Source: Daphnia pulex
Taxonomy: Eukaryota; Arthropoda; Branchiopoda; Diplostraca; Daphniidae
DNA: 64,000 nucleotides
Direction: 5' to 3'
Assembly: GCF_021134715.1 (NCBI RefSeq)
Contig: NC_060027.1
Coordinates: forward strand, 3,038,001 to 3,102,000
Part shown: piece after piece, positions 34,639 through 45,756 of the stretch
How positions within the stretch are numbered: the stretch's first letter is position 1
Layout of the letters: the number at the start of each line of letters is the position of its first letter
Notes under the pieces: model-generated
Databases searched by the model: none
What the model was told of the DNA's origin: nothing
The model's input: only the letters and a program-made list of their open reading frames with translations
Position numbers and translations under genes: made by a program

Positions 34639-36213
34639 TCAGAATACAACATTCGAAACGTAATAGAATGCTTCGTTATCTCCCCCACAGATGAGAGATT
34701 CTCCGCAAACGTCGACACTGTTCACTGCTAAAGGTAGGGATGGCAGAATTTCTCTGATGTTCAGCTGTTGAGTAGCCAAGTCTCCGCTTAGCCAAAGATT
34801 AGTGGAGAGTCCATCTGTGATTCAAACGCATGCTATTGAAGAACCAATGACAAAAATTATGATTAAATGATTTTTTTACTTGAAACAGAAGTCTTTGCGC
34901 CCATTGGAACCCAATGCCAAACGGCTCCTGATTCGCTAGCGGTAAAAAGGTGATCCGCTCTTTCCGGGTGAAAGCGCAATTCATTCAAACAGCTGTCTGA
35001 AGCTTCCATGACCGTAACTGGGGTTTGGGCCTTGCGCATATCGTATACGGTGAGCATTCCATCATAGCCACCCACAGCCACTATGTGTCCTTGAAACGGA
35101 TGTCTGTCCATGACTTAAAGTTTTAATTATTTATATTCTTAATAAATTAATATGTTTTTAACCTGTCCATGCTGGTTACCCCAACCTATTTCAATATTAA
35201 AATCAGATTTAAGTAAATATTTTATATGAGCTGACTGTTTTTGGTCACCTCTGAATCCTCGGCAAGTGAAGTTGACTGTACTGGTTTCTCCGTTGTGGAT
35301 CGTAAATCCCATAGTTTGATCATGCCCCTCGAATTGCCCGTGAAAATCTCGTTTTGCGAGGTGAAAACAGCTGCATTCAAGCTGCAACTATCAGCATCTG
35401 AAAGTGCAATCACACATAACATGATTTTAGAACTATCCATAAGCTAGACCTAAGTTCCCCGGTCTCGACCGGGCCCAAGTTACTAGTCCCACTATAAAGA
35501 GGAAATTTCTCCACTAGGCATCAACACAGGCCAGTGGTAAGTTGGAGAAAAAAAGCAAATATACCTATGGTTTTATAAGGCTTATCTTGGTTCATTCTCA
35601 TCAAGTTTAATTTGCCATCTTCTCCAATAGATGCTATCTCAGGAGATTGGCAGACAATACCTGTGGCAGGAGCTTTGTTACTCCTATCATGAAGATTGAA
35701 TATATTATTTTGAAACTAAATTGAATTTGTGTAATTACTTGAAATGATGAATGTCCTTCCATTGATGAACTACTTCCAGCTTTTTGCCAATTCTCACCAT
35801 CATAATAGTACCATTGCCCAAAGCAACAAAGAAGTTTGATGTGTCATAAAACTGGGGATGATAATGGGTTATTATGTATTGCACATGAATAATTAGTGAA
35901 TTAACCAGTGTTCAGCAACTTACGGAAATGTCATTCACATCACTAGTAACAGGAATAGTGGACACTTGAATCGGATCATTATTCTGTTCATCTGGTGAAA
36001 CAGTATTCCACAATGACACCTCATTTTGCTGTAGAAAAAAAGATCATATTTATTTTAAAAATAGTTAGTGATTCCATATATATATGAAACCTCATCATCC
36101 CAGCTACCGGCAACAAAATACTCTGGATTGGGACGGCCGAATGCAGCAGGCCGTTGCCAACGCACTTTTCGGATCTTTTTTGAAACAAACTTGGCACAAA
36201 CTGTTTCAACCAT
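34639..36213 (-). CDS. NUP43: Nucleoporin NUP43 (Y-complex WD-repeat protein)
   Basis: Beta-propeller subunit of the NUP107-160 nuclear-pore scaffold. Eight exons: 36213-36091, 36028-35924, 35851-35739, 35683-35565, 35397-35249, 35185-35163, 35103-34880, 34814-34639. Total 344 codons (343 aa; human 380). Collinear matches to human NUP43: the start CAKFVSKKIRKVRW, GSWDDE, GIVCQSPEIASIGEDGK, IKLWDLR, MDRHP, VAVGGYDGML, DHLFTASESGAVWHW and a final NSVDVCGESLICG strand. Exon 6 is a 23-nt micro-exon whose placement is fixed by phase and by the MDRHP motif spanning the next junction. It is head to head with SLC35F5 (467 bp). Confidence 0.95.
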
Positions 36214-36680
36214 TTCAATAAAAGAATGTTCTTTAAATAAACACAGATAAACCGAAGAAATTGAAAAACCGGGAATTGAAAACCGAGAAAACCACTGCAA
36301 GTGTTGATTTTCCTTTGAAACAAACAGACGACTTTTCAAGAAGAGTGAAAAAATCAAGAATGTTGCCAACTTTTATTTTTATGAATATGCAAATAATTTC
36401 AGTCAACGTATATTTTATGTATGGAAATACTTTAACTGATAATTAAACTAATAATGTGTAATTTTATCTCTATTGCAAAATCAGTTTAGGTTTTTGAAAG
36501 TTAAAAACGGCAACGTCTTTGTGTCATCAATACCATGACATTAGAGACGGTAGTGTAGGGAAAGTGTTGTGATTCTTGTGAATCTGAAAAAGTTTTACAA
36601 GCAAGAACTAGAATCGCGAATATTATTTGAATTATTCTCAATGTCTTAGATCATATACTGTTATCCAGTGCAAAATTACA
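36214..36680. promoter_or_regulatory. Divergent promoter region, NUP43 and SLC35F5
   Basis: 467 bp separate the two start codons. No TATA box or clear motif was seen, as is usual for housekeeping pairs. A shared promoter is inferred from spacing. Confidence 0.35.
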
Positions 36681-38717
36681 ATGGCCGTGGCACTTTCTGA
36701 TGATGAAACGATTGTTGTTCCATCATCACTTTCTTTCATTTCGTGCACAAGTTTGTTGTCAAAAAGCCAACGTCTACTATTAGGGTTACTCCTGCTTCTT
36801 TTTGTCGATGTCATTTGGGTAACACGCAGTATTTTTTTCATTTGTTCATTGACCATTGCTCATTCTGATGTTTTCTATTTGGTAGGTACTTTCATCAGAG
36901 TTGACAAAAGTAAGGACTTGTACTAATAATAATTCAATACAAACAACTTTTTTCACCAATATTTTTTTGTAGTATATTTTTCAAAATGCAGAATATGACA
37001 AGCCCTTCTTTACTACCTATTTCAAAACAAGTTTCTTCATGATTTATTTGACTGGATTTATTTTTGCCAAGTCTTGGAGAGAACAGTGTGTTGGACATTC
37101 ATCAGAGTATCAGGTTGTTTGATCAATATGAAACTTGACCAAGATTCTTTTCCTTACAGTTCTTTCTTATCTTTTATTTTACAGCAACTAAAGCAAGATG
37201 TGATAGAAGACCCAGAAGATCCCTCATCAGTGCTTGTGAGTTGCAATATTTTAAAAATATGTATATTAGAACAAATATGTTATTGCTGATGTTATTTCAG
37301 AGTGGACCGGTATTTGTTCCAATGAAAAGTGGTGAAGAGCCTGGACAACCTATTGTTATTAATGAAAATACTGAAGAGAGCAGTTCAAGATCCGTTCGAT
37401 TCAATGGAGTCGTTGAGGTTCGTCTTTTGAGTACAACAATTTGTTCCGGAATTTTCAATCTGGAAATGGTTTCTTATTCAGGTCCGAGAGTTGTCACCCA
37501 ATGAGGCTGTAGACGCTTTGATGGCTCGGTTATCGTATTCCGCCTCAATCAGAGCTGAAGTTGCCACTCGGCGGTGCGCTGAAAAGCTTTCGTCTTTGGA
37601 AACGATGAAAGTTGCGGCTACATTTTCGCTCTTGGTAATGGTTTAATAGTTTGAGGGTTTAAGAAAATGGAAAATTAACTTTGTTTCTGTATTTTGTAGT
37701 GGTTTTTAGGCAACTACAGCTATCAAGCTGCTCTGTCACATACAGAAGCTGGCCTTGTGAATGTATTATCATCCAGCAGCAGTCTGTTTACCCTCCTGCT
37801 TGCTGCTTGCCTACCTTCTGGCACGAGTGATCGATTCACTCTCACTAAATTCATCGCAGTTGTTTTCAGTATCGCTGGAGTGGTTCTGGTTAGCCTTTCA
37901 GATTTAAAAGTAGAGCAGTCTATTCCGGTGGGTGCAGGATGGGCCCTAGCCGGTTCTATGTGCTACGCTGCCTACTTGGTGCTTTTGAAACGACGAGTAG
38001 ATCATGAAGATAAAATGAGCATTCCTATGTTTTTCGGTAAACCTTAGACATTATAAATCTGTAAAACAGTTTTTCATTTTCATAATCTTATAGGCTTCGT
38101 CGGACTTATCAACACTGTTGTCATGTGGCCAACCTTCTTTATCCTTCACGCAACCAAACTGGAAGTATTCGTGTGGCCGACTCAGCAACAGTGGCTATAT
38201 ATTGCTCTTAACGGACTTATCGGCACCGTTCTCTCAGAGTTCCTATGGCTATGGTAGGAATAATACCAATTATTTTGTACAATACGAGTTTTTAAATGAT
38301 CTTTAATTTGCCTTTGTTATAGGGGTTGCTTTCTGACGTCATCGCTAATTGCTACCTTGGCCATGAGTCTGACTATTCCCCTGTCTATGCTGGCTGATGT
38401 AGCTGTCAAACACATTTCCTATCCCTTCTTGTTCTATATCGGTTCCATCCCAATGTTTCTCAGCTTTTTTGCAGTCACCCTTTTGTCACACTGGGAGGAA
38501 TGGGATCCCGTTGCCCAGTTACTTAACCGGATCGTGGATTCCTGCCGCTCGCGTAATAGGTAAGATTTGCTTTCTGTTCATTTGATTTTGATTTTAAAAA
38601 TTCCAGTATTTTGAACACGAATGTTTACATACAAATAGAAGCCGGTCTATGGACTACACTGACGACGGAGAGCAGCGCGAGTCCCTAATCGATCAACCCG
38701 AATCCTCCTCGGAATAA
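36681..38717 (+). CDS. SLC35F5: Solute carrier SLC35F5 (drug/metabolite transporter fold)
   Basis: Multi-pass membrane protein of the nucleotide-sugar-transporter superfamily; substrate not established. Ten exons: 36681-36818, 36886-36909, 36973-37113, 37185-37235, 37301-37417, 37482-37634, 37700-38036, 38094-38253, 38323-38559, 38639-38717. Total 479 codons (478 aa; human 523). TM1 LLLLLFVDVIW joins a 24-nt micro-exon coding VLSSELTK, matching the human VASSELT. Then come KPFFTTYFKTSFF, an acidic cytosolic loop, NYSYQAALSHTEAGLVNVLS, and the C-terminal helices with LSEFLWLW and a TIPLSMLAD segment. Short uniform introns (57-86 bp) dominate. Confidence 0.95.
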
Positions 38718-40063
38718 TAACATTCCAACACTTCCGCTTGAAATGTTCTCAAGCTACCTAGTCAACATCTCGCCATCCATTTGTTACGCTCACGCATTTG
38801 AATCATTTGTCTCAATGACGCTCGGTAAGAGGTAGAAAGATATTCTCGACTGACACATTCCCTTCTTGCGTCTCAGTTCGATTAATTTGCACAGAATAGG
38901 ACAAATTTCCCGATGATATGTTCGTAACTGATTACTTTCTTTCACAAATTATTGCCTGTTCATGGAGAAATCACAACCGTATAGGCCTACCGTCTATTTA
39001 AACGTTTGTTTCTGTTCACCCTCGTATATCGTTAGAAATACTTTTCCTTGACTCCCTAAACAAAGAATTCCCTCAATGGAAGTCTTAAATTCGACAACTT
39101 AAAATATATAATCTAAATTGACAAAACAGATTCAATTTTTTTTTTTAAAATTATTATTGTGACTTTCGATCACATTTTCATAGAAAATTTTCCTTCGTGA
39201 CTACTGTGGTCCTGCTATGGTGTATTCTGATTAACTGAAATTGTCCTGCCACTTCACACAGAGTATTCTTTGAAGAGTCGTCGGGAGATCTTGTTGAGGC
39301 GAGTTTGTAAGGCCTATAGCCTACCGAACGAAATAATCAAGCACACTGTAGGTCTACAGTTCAGAACTATCTATCGATTTGCATATGTTTGTTAACATTT
39401 CTTGAACTGCTGGGAGCTTGGAAGAACTCTCATAATGTTAATATACAAAACGTATGTTCAATATTTAAAATTTACGTACCCCAACGACATGTGTTTCCTG
39501 ACATGTGTAATTATTTTTCCCTTGCTTCAAACGATATCAAAATGTGCCGGCCAGGCGTCCATTTGGTCGCATTCGTTTACTGTATGTCCCAGACACAACA
39601 AAATGTCTTTTGGTTTGTATTCCATATAAGGTACTAGGAAGAACAACGACCTCCGCAGCCTTGACCGGTAGCTGCAGGGAAGACTATTTCCGTGGTACAC
39701 GGTATCTGTCGTCTGTTGCCAAATTCAATTCCTCCTTCGTGTAACGATGAAAAAGAGAAAGTACTGTAACCTACTTTTTCACGCGGGAAAAAAGCAACAG
39801 GGGCGGTCTCGTGAGAGGAACTCGGAGCATGAGCTTCGCAGAATATTCTTTCTTTCGATCAGATGCCGGTTGCCTTTTTCTTGATGAACACAGCTTTGCA
39901 TTGCGTCTCCTCGTGGTAATGTAAAAAAAAGTTTTCAAGCACTGTCTCATTTGATCTTTTGTAACCATTCGTTCGTTCAACTTTCCATAGAAACATTTGT
40001 TGTCGGTTTATTCCGTGCTCTTTCTCGGCCTTCATGCCTTTTTTTGTTTTTATTTAGTAGAAA
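38718..40063. other. SLC35F5 3' flank and intergenic
   Basis: The left part is probably the SLC35F5 3' UTR. Frames at 39389-39744 (66-82 codons) show no domain. Nothing else was recognised. Confidence 0.4.
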
Positions 40064-40485
40064 ATGGTGTTTAGATTTCTGAACACACCACTTGTTCGAA
40101 CTGTTGTTAGATTCGGCAAAGTTATTGCAGTGGAGAAATTTCGGAAGATGTGGTCAGCAAATCAAAACCTGCCTACGAGGACCGATGCTGATGATGCAAG
40201 AGAAATGTCGCGTGACGAAAAATGGCTTGCTCGTATGAAGTGGTTTCACACTATGTAAGTAAACTTAATTTTTCAACCGTCCATAAATGACGTTACCCAG
40301 TTTTTCTCGATAATGGACATTAATAACATTTTAAATATCTACCTCTCCCCCGGTTAAGGCGTTCAAAATCCCGCGACACCCCCACATCATTTATGGACGG
40401 TGTTCTTTGACTGATTAACATCACGTTGTAATTTAACTCTTAACTTTTAATTAAGGAGCCCTGAAAGTGAGTTCCTAGAATAAAA
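40064..40485 (+). CDS. Possible small two-exon gene, 72-aa basic protein
   Basis: Exon 1 (40064-40256) starts MVFRFLNTPLVRTVVRFGKV and ends at a consensus donor (ACTAT|GTAAGT). An acceptor TTAATTAAG at 40456 would add SPESEFLE and a stop near 40484. The N-terminus is Arg/Val-rich and the rest is charged (RTDADDAREMSRDEKW), which would fit a small mitochondrial protein. I recognise no family. The intron carries a MITE. It could be a real small gene or a chance frame, and the second exon is weaker than the first. Confidence 0.35.
40276..40401. mobile_element. MITE, 126 bp
   Basis: Short nonautonomous DNA element bounded by inverted repeats: ACCGTCCATAAATGACGT at 40276-40293 and its near-exact reverse complement at 40384-40401 (17 of 18 match). 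The interior is noncoding with a C-rich tract. No clear target-site duplication was seen, so the superfamily is not assigned. It sits in the intron of the candidate small gene. Confidence 0.75.
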
Positions 40486-41631
40486 TGGTTTAGTTCAACC
40501 GTTAAACACCAAACAGAATCCAGTCCTGTCATCAAGCAAGTCATCCAGATGGGAAGTTGACAAAACCTGAAGATATCTAGCGTCACTTTCGAAATTTTTG
40601 TTACTGTTGTACCTTCTTCAATTCAATAACCTAACTTTGTTTTTGTTTTGTTTTCTTGTTTGTTGGTTTTTACCAATTCCCTGTGATGTTTTCTTTCAAT
40701 TTTTTCAAAGTATTTTTTTAGAGTGTTTTCTAGTCCGTAACTGGAAATGTTTTTAAGTAGTCAAAAGTCAAGCCGTCGCGCTCGCGCACTTAAAACCATT
40801 TTTTCAACTAAACGCTTGAAAAGCTCTTAAAATAATGTGGCAGCCAGAGTTAGAATAACCCGCGAAAAGCAAAGAGTGCAACCTTTTTTCGCTCTTGCTC
40901 TTCAGGTAAATACCCGAACTCTGGTGCAGTCATTCTCAAATGCCACCAAATGTAAAAGCTTAAAAAACATTGGCATGTTTGATTCTGGTAGTTCAGCAGT
41001 CAGCTCGAAGGAAGAATAAAAGAAGAAGCTTTTTTCACACGCCTTCGTCTTTCCATTCTTCCCTCGGGCTGACCAAACATGCCGATGAGATATGGTAATT
41101 GTAATAGATTTAGATAAAACCTTCAGTTTATTCATAAGAATGAATATTACTCTCAGGGATAAATTATATTATCCACATATTACCCTAATTATGATATCTC
41201 TTCTCAAACCACCCCATTAGAAAATCTTCGGCCAAATCTATTCTGTTGAAATGCTTGAGATGACAAGACACGATTACACGCATTTGGTGCTGGATATAAA
41301 TTATGGAATTTTGAGTTTTGTCGATTTTTTTTTTCATTTTTTTGTTGTTGTTTTGTCAGAGCCATTAACTTAATGTAACGTTAATGGCTCTGGTTTTGTT
41401 GGTTTAAATTAAATTAATTGCGCTTTTTCCGTAAGCGCGAATATTTATAAAAAACGCAACCATGTAATCATAGCTTTTGAGTTTCGTCGTTTCGTCTCGT
41501 CTGCTGATCATTTCCCGCCTATTCGTGACTGTGTCTTGTGTGTGCAGTTGTGCTTGTGCATTCCTTGCGATTCCTTGTTTAGATTGAAATTGAATGAACA
41601 ATTAAAAGTATTTACGCATAAAAAATTCGTC
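40486..41631. other. Intergenic and 5' flank of GINS1
   Basis: No supported gene; open frames are under 80 codons without partners. A strong hairpin lies at 41357-41392. Confidence 0.4.
41357..41392. repeat. Perfect 13-bp inverted repeat (hairpin)
   Basis: CAGAGCCATTAAC at 41357-41369 and its exact reverse complement at 41380-41392 are separated by 10 nt. It lies about 240 bp before the GINS1 start codon, possibly in its 5' UTR or promoter. Confidence 0.85.
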
Positions 41632-42407
41632 ATGTTTGCACAAAAAGGAGTGGAGCTGGTACAAGAACTGGAAAGAGCAAGAGATTTCCTTCCACCATTC
41701 AATGTAATTGTGTTTTAATATTTTGTGATGAAAGTAGTAAAACTTTTTTATTTTTATTTGCAAAAACAGGAAGATGGAGTCCGTCAGGTACTCGAGGAAA
41801 TGAGAGCTTTGTTTGAAGAAAATCAAAGAGATGCGTAAGAAAATCCAAACATATAAAAGGGAATTATGTATACATTACTTGACTTTTAGGAGCTCTGCTG
41901 TTGCTGGAGAATCGGAATACATAACTTCAGTACACATCCGACACTGTGCACTGGAAAGAAACAAAAGGTAACCACTGAAAGTTTGAAGTGTTTTCATTAA
42001 AATTCCTAATTAAGTTTTATTACTTTTGAAATTTTAGATGCCTGATGGCCTACCTTTACAATAGACTTGAACGTATAAAAGAACACCGCTGGCATTTTGG
42101 CTCTGTCCTTCCATCAGATATCAAGGCTAACATTTGTGAGCCTGAAGCTCAGTTCTTTATTAAATATAGTAAATCCCTTGCTGCATATATGAAATCTATT
42201 GGTGAAGGAAGTTACTCACTTGATCTAACACAGAACTTGAAACCACCAAAGAATCTCTACATTCAAGTTAAATGCATTACTGAATTTGGAGAGTTTGAAA
42301 CTGAGGATGGGGATATTGTTGTATTGAAGAAAAATAGCTTGCATCTCTTACCTCGTGTTCAGTGTGAGTTGCTTATTGCTCAAGGAATTCTTGAGCATGT
42401 TTCATGA
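41632..42407 (+). CDS. GINS1: GINS complex subunit 1 (Psf1)
   Basis: Subunit of the GINS tetramer, part of the CMG replicative helicase. Exons 41632-41703, 41770-41834, 41890-41967, 42038-42407 give 195 codons (194 aa; human 196). Family marks: FNEDGVRQVLEEM split by intron 1, the HIRHCALERNKRC segment, AYLYNRLERIKEHRW, LDLTQNLKPPKNLYIQV, and the C-terminal B-domain GEFETEDG...LKKNSLHLLPRVQCE. The start MFAQKGVELVQELERA aligns with human MFCEKAMELIRELHRA, confirming the ATG. Confidence 0.96.
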
Positions 42408-43220
42408 TTTTTTATTAATCTTTATTGATTACAGAATAAAATAATGTACAGTATACAATTTAAATAATTCAGAATTAACAACAATTTAAAGTAAGTAGAA
42501 TTTATTTTAAATCAAACAACTCATACCATTTAATGAATTATAATTTTATTATCATTTTTCTTCCAGCATTAGTTTGATCACTTTGATCTTTTCAATTAAC
42601 TAATTTATTTAAGTAACCCAAAAGTCAAATCAAGAAGTGTAGAAGAAAAAAATCGCGTTTAAAAAATGTCGCGCTTTGACGCGAGCAGACGATTTTGTTT
42701 CCCTCCGGCAACCGGCATATCTATTTATCTAATTCATTTTTTTCTTTTTATAAACAAACTGGAACTTTGCTATCGCTTCTTTGGATGAGCTATGAACTCA
42801 CGTGGGGGAGGGTTATTGGGTTATTCTAGATTATTATAAAGACGTTGAGGAATAAGACTAATCGTTCTTTGTTTCCAGACTACTTTACTTAAAGTAAGTA
42901 TATAATCCGTTGCTTACGTGAACAAGCGAATTACGAGAGTTGATTTTGTGATTTTTGACTTTTTGACAAATTTTTTGAATATTAATTGCAAAATCGAACA
43001 AGACTTTCACAAATTTCGGTTATGTAATGCATATTTGAACAATCTCACATGATTTGATTGCTTAAAAATGTAATAATAGTTGGGAAACCTTTATTATGGT
43101 ATTTCATTTGACGTATTACAGTCAAACTACTGTAGTGTTATGAAGCAGTAAAACTGTTTCCATTTTATTGAGATATTCTGACTAATTTTTCTCAATTTCT
43201 TCACCAAATCTGTTACAGAA
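42408..43220. other. Intergenic, GINS1 to PPOX
   Basis: The PPOX ATG lies three bases after a splice acceptor (TCTGTTACAG), so a noncoding first exon is expected upstream, perhaps near 42840-42900 where GC content and a donor-like motif occur. No other gene was found. Confidence 0.4.
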
Positions 43221-44781
43221 ATGGCATCTTCAGGAACTGTAGCTGTCCTAGGCGGTGGCATCAGTGGTTTAGCAGCAGCATATAAATTGACACAAATTCA
43301 TCCTGCTCCCAAGCGTATTGTTCTCTTTGAAGCAGCAAGTCGTTTGGGAGGGTGGGTACACAGCAGCAGGAATGAAGATGGTGTAGTGTATGAACATGGT
43401 CCACGAACCGTGAGGCCTGTTGGAGAGTCAGGAATGACAGTTTTAAACCTTGTTCAGGAACTTGGGCTTCAAGAACAAGTCATGAATGTTCAATATGGCC
43501 ATCCATCCTCTCTTAATCGTTACGTTTACGTTGATTCGAAATTAGTCCGATTGCCTACCGAGTTATCTTCTTTATTCAAGACCGCCCCTCCCTTTCGCAA
43601 ACCTCTGCTCGCAGCAGGCCTTCGTGACTTGTTTACTAGAAAAAGTTCCCAAAAAGACGAATCCATGTTTGACTTCGTTTCTCGTCGTTTGGGTCCTGAT
43701 ATAGCTGAATTCGCTATTGATCCTCTGGTGCGTGGGGTTTGCGCTGGAGACTCCAAAGAGATTAGCGTAAATTTCTTGCTGAAATCACTTAAAGATGCTG
43801 AACAAAAACACGGCCGTATAGTGGTTGGGATGATAGCAAATGCATTGCGCAAAACTCCACCTTCAACTCTTCCCATTTCGGATTTAGCAAAGAGAGCCAA
43901 GTCAGAACGATGGCCGGTATGGAGTTTGCAAGGTGGACTGCAATCACTCCCGGAAACTCTAGCAGAGAAAGCCGCAATGGCTGGAGTAGAGTTATTCGTC
44001 GAAGCTCCTTGTACAGGTATATAAAGTCAAAATAGATTCAATTTTGTGTCATCTTGAAAAATAATCTTAAACTTTTAACAGATCTAGAATTCCGAAAAGA
44101 TGGAAGCTTTGTGGTGAGATGCGGTGAGGAAGAACTGCATTCTTCCAGGGTGATAAGTGCATTGCCGGCATTCAAACTTGCCGGATTGGTAGAAAAGGCT
44201 CATCCCAACTTAGCCCAGATGCTGAAATCTATCAATTATGTAACAGTGGGACTAGTCAATTTAGAATGGACCGGTCGAAAGTTAAACAAAGATGCTTTCG
44301 GTTTTCTCGTGCCATCGACTCAAAATTCACCGCTACTAGGTGTCGTCTTCGATTCGTGCAGTTTCCCTCAAGGCGATCGAACTATCGTGACTGCGATGAT
44401 GGGCGGGAAATGGTTTAAAAGCTTATTTGGCGATGTTACCGAAGAGACATTGCTGAAGGTTGCCCTTGGACAAATGGAATCAGTGCTGGGCATCAGCGAT
44501 CCACCTGTCCGTTCACAAGTTCATATTCTACGGCAATGGTAATTCGAGTGATAAAGTTGGCTTTTGATTTGATATTAAATCTTTTAATGACTTTTTATTT
44601 TAGCATTCCTCAATACGTTGTTGGCCATTATGATCGAGTGAAGGAAATTCGGCGATATGTTGACGACAACAGACTGGGCCTTGATTTGACGGGCGCATCT
44701 TTCGATGGTGTCTCAGTTAATGACTGTGTTCACAATGCGTTTAAAGTGGTCGAAAAATCGACTGCAAAGGTTTCTGTTTGA
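43221..44781 (+). CDS. PPOX: Protoporphyrinogen oxidase
   Basis: Mitochondrial inner-membrane flavoenzyme that oxidises protoporphyrinogen IX to protoporphyrin IX, the penultimate heme step. Exons 43221-44016, 44082-44538, 44604-44781 give 477 codons (476 aa; human 477). The N-terminal FAD dinucleotide motif is VLGGGISGLAAAY, followed by RLGGWVHS and EHGPRTVRP. FAIDPLVRGVCAGD is typical of PPOX. The last exon starts in CIPQYVVGHYDR and ends with a second FAD contact, GLDLTGASFDGVSVNDC. No cleaved presequence is seen, as in other animal PPOX. Confidence 0.96.
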
Positions 44782-45756
44782 AAATATGTTAGTGCAATGA
44801 ACCCTGCATGGCTCGAAGTAGAAGTTGGGGCTTGTCTTATCAGAAAAAGGTTATTGATTATCTCAATATTCAACGCTCATAAAGTTTAGCGAATGCTTTG
44901 TTATTGGGGACATTAAAATACAACAATGTATTTGTAAATTGATGTGTTTTAGTCACCTTATAAGTTATAAATGGTCACCCAACATGTTAAATTTTCCCTA
45001 CAATTCAATTCCCTAGTAAGCACTAAGCAGTGTTTTATGCGTTATTCCTCCATTATTTCATCCAACCAAACTTTTGTTTTAAATTTCGATATTTGTTATG
45101 TGCGCACTGGTGCACTGTACTGCAGCATTCCATTATTTAGATAAACGAGTAAAAGACGAAGACCACAATTATAACAATTAACAAGTTGTAAAAGAAATTC
45201 CGAGGCGAGGAGCTACGGTTATGCAGATATGCACGAAATTTTGTTGTTACATTTTAAGAAATTTTTTATCCAAAGGTACATCTTTTATCTAATAGTTATA
45301 TAGCTTCTCACTCTAATCACAGTAGTCTGTGCTCTAATCTATAAAGCAAAGTAATATAATTTATTAGAATCTGAAATCTGAACCACTTGCACCAGCTTGC
45401 ACTTTCAAATTTCAAGGACGGCACAAACCGGCAACGTGGCATCATCCGTTCAATAAAATAGGGAATTTTTTCCGACAAGGGATTGCGGTTCTCTGCTTGC
45501 GTCCTTATATCAACTTGTGTGTTCGCGACGCTAACGTTTTCAAGTTATTTTTCATATTTTAGCCGACCATCGATAGTTGGAATTGTAAGTCGTTCGTTTA
45601 AGTCTATTATCTTACATTTCTCAGTTGTTTAGATCACCCATACACTGTTTGTAGTTTGGTGTGTAACTTTGAAGCTTGGATTGCGACACGAAAACACGTT
45701 CAAAGTATTGACGCCTTCTTTTCTATTTAGCTTCATTCCAACCATATTCAGGCATC
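44782..45756. other. Intergenic, PPOX to TTC14
   Basis: PPOX 3' UTR at the left; TTC14 5' UTR and promoter at the right (GC-richer near 45400-45560). No open frame of interest. Confidence 0.4.
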
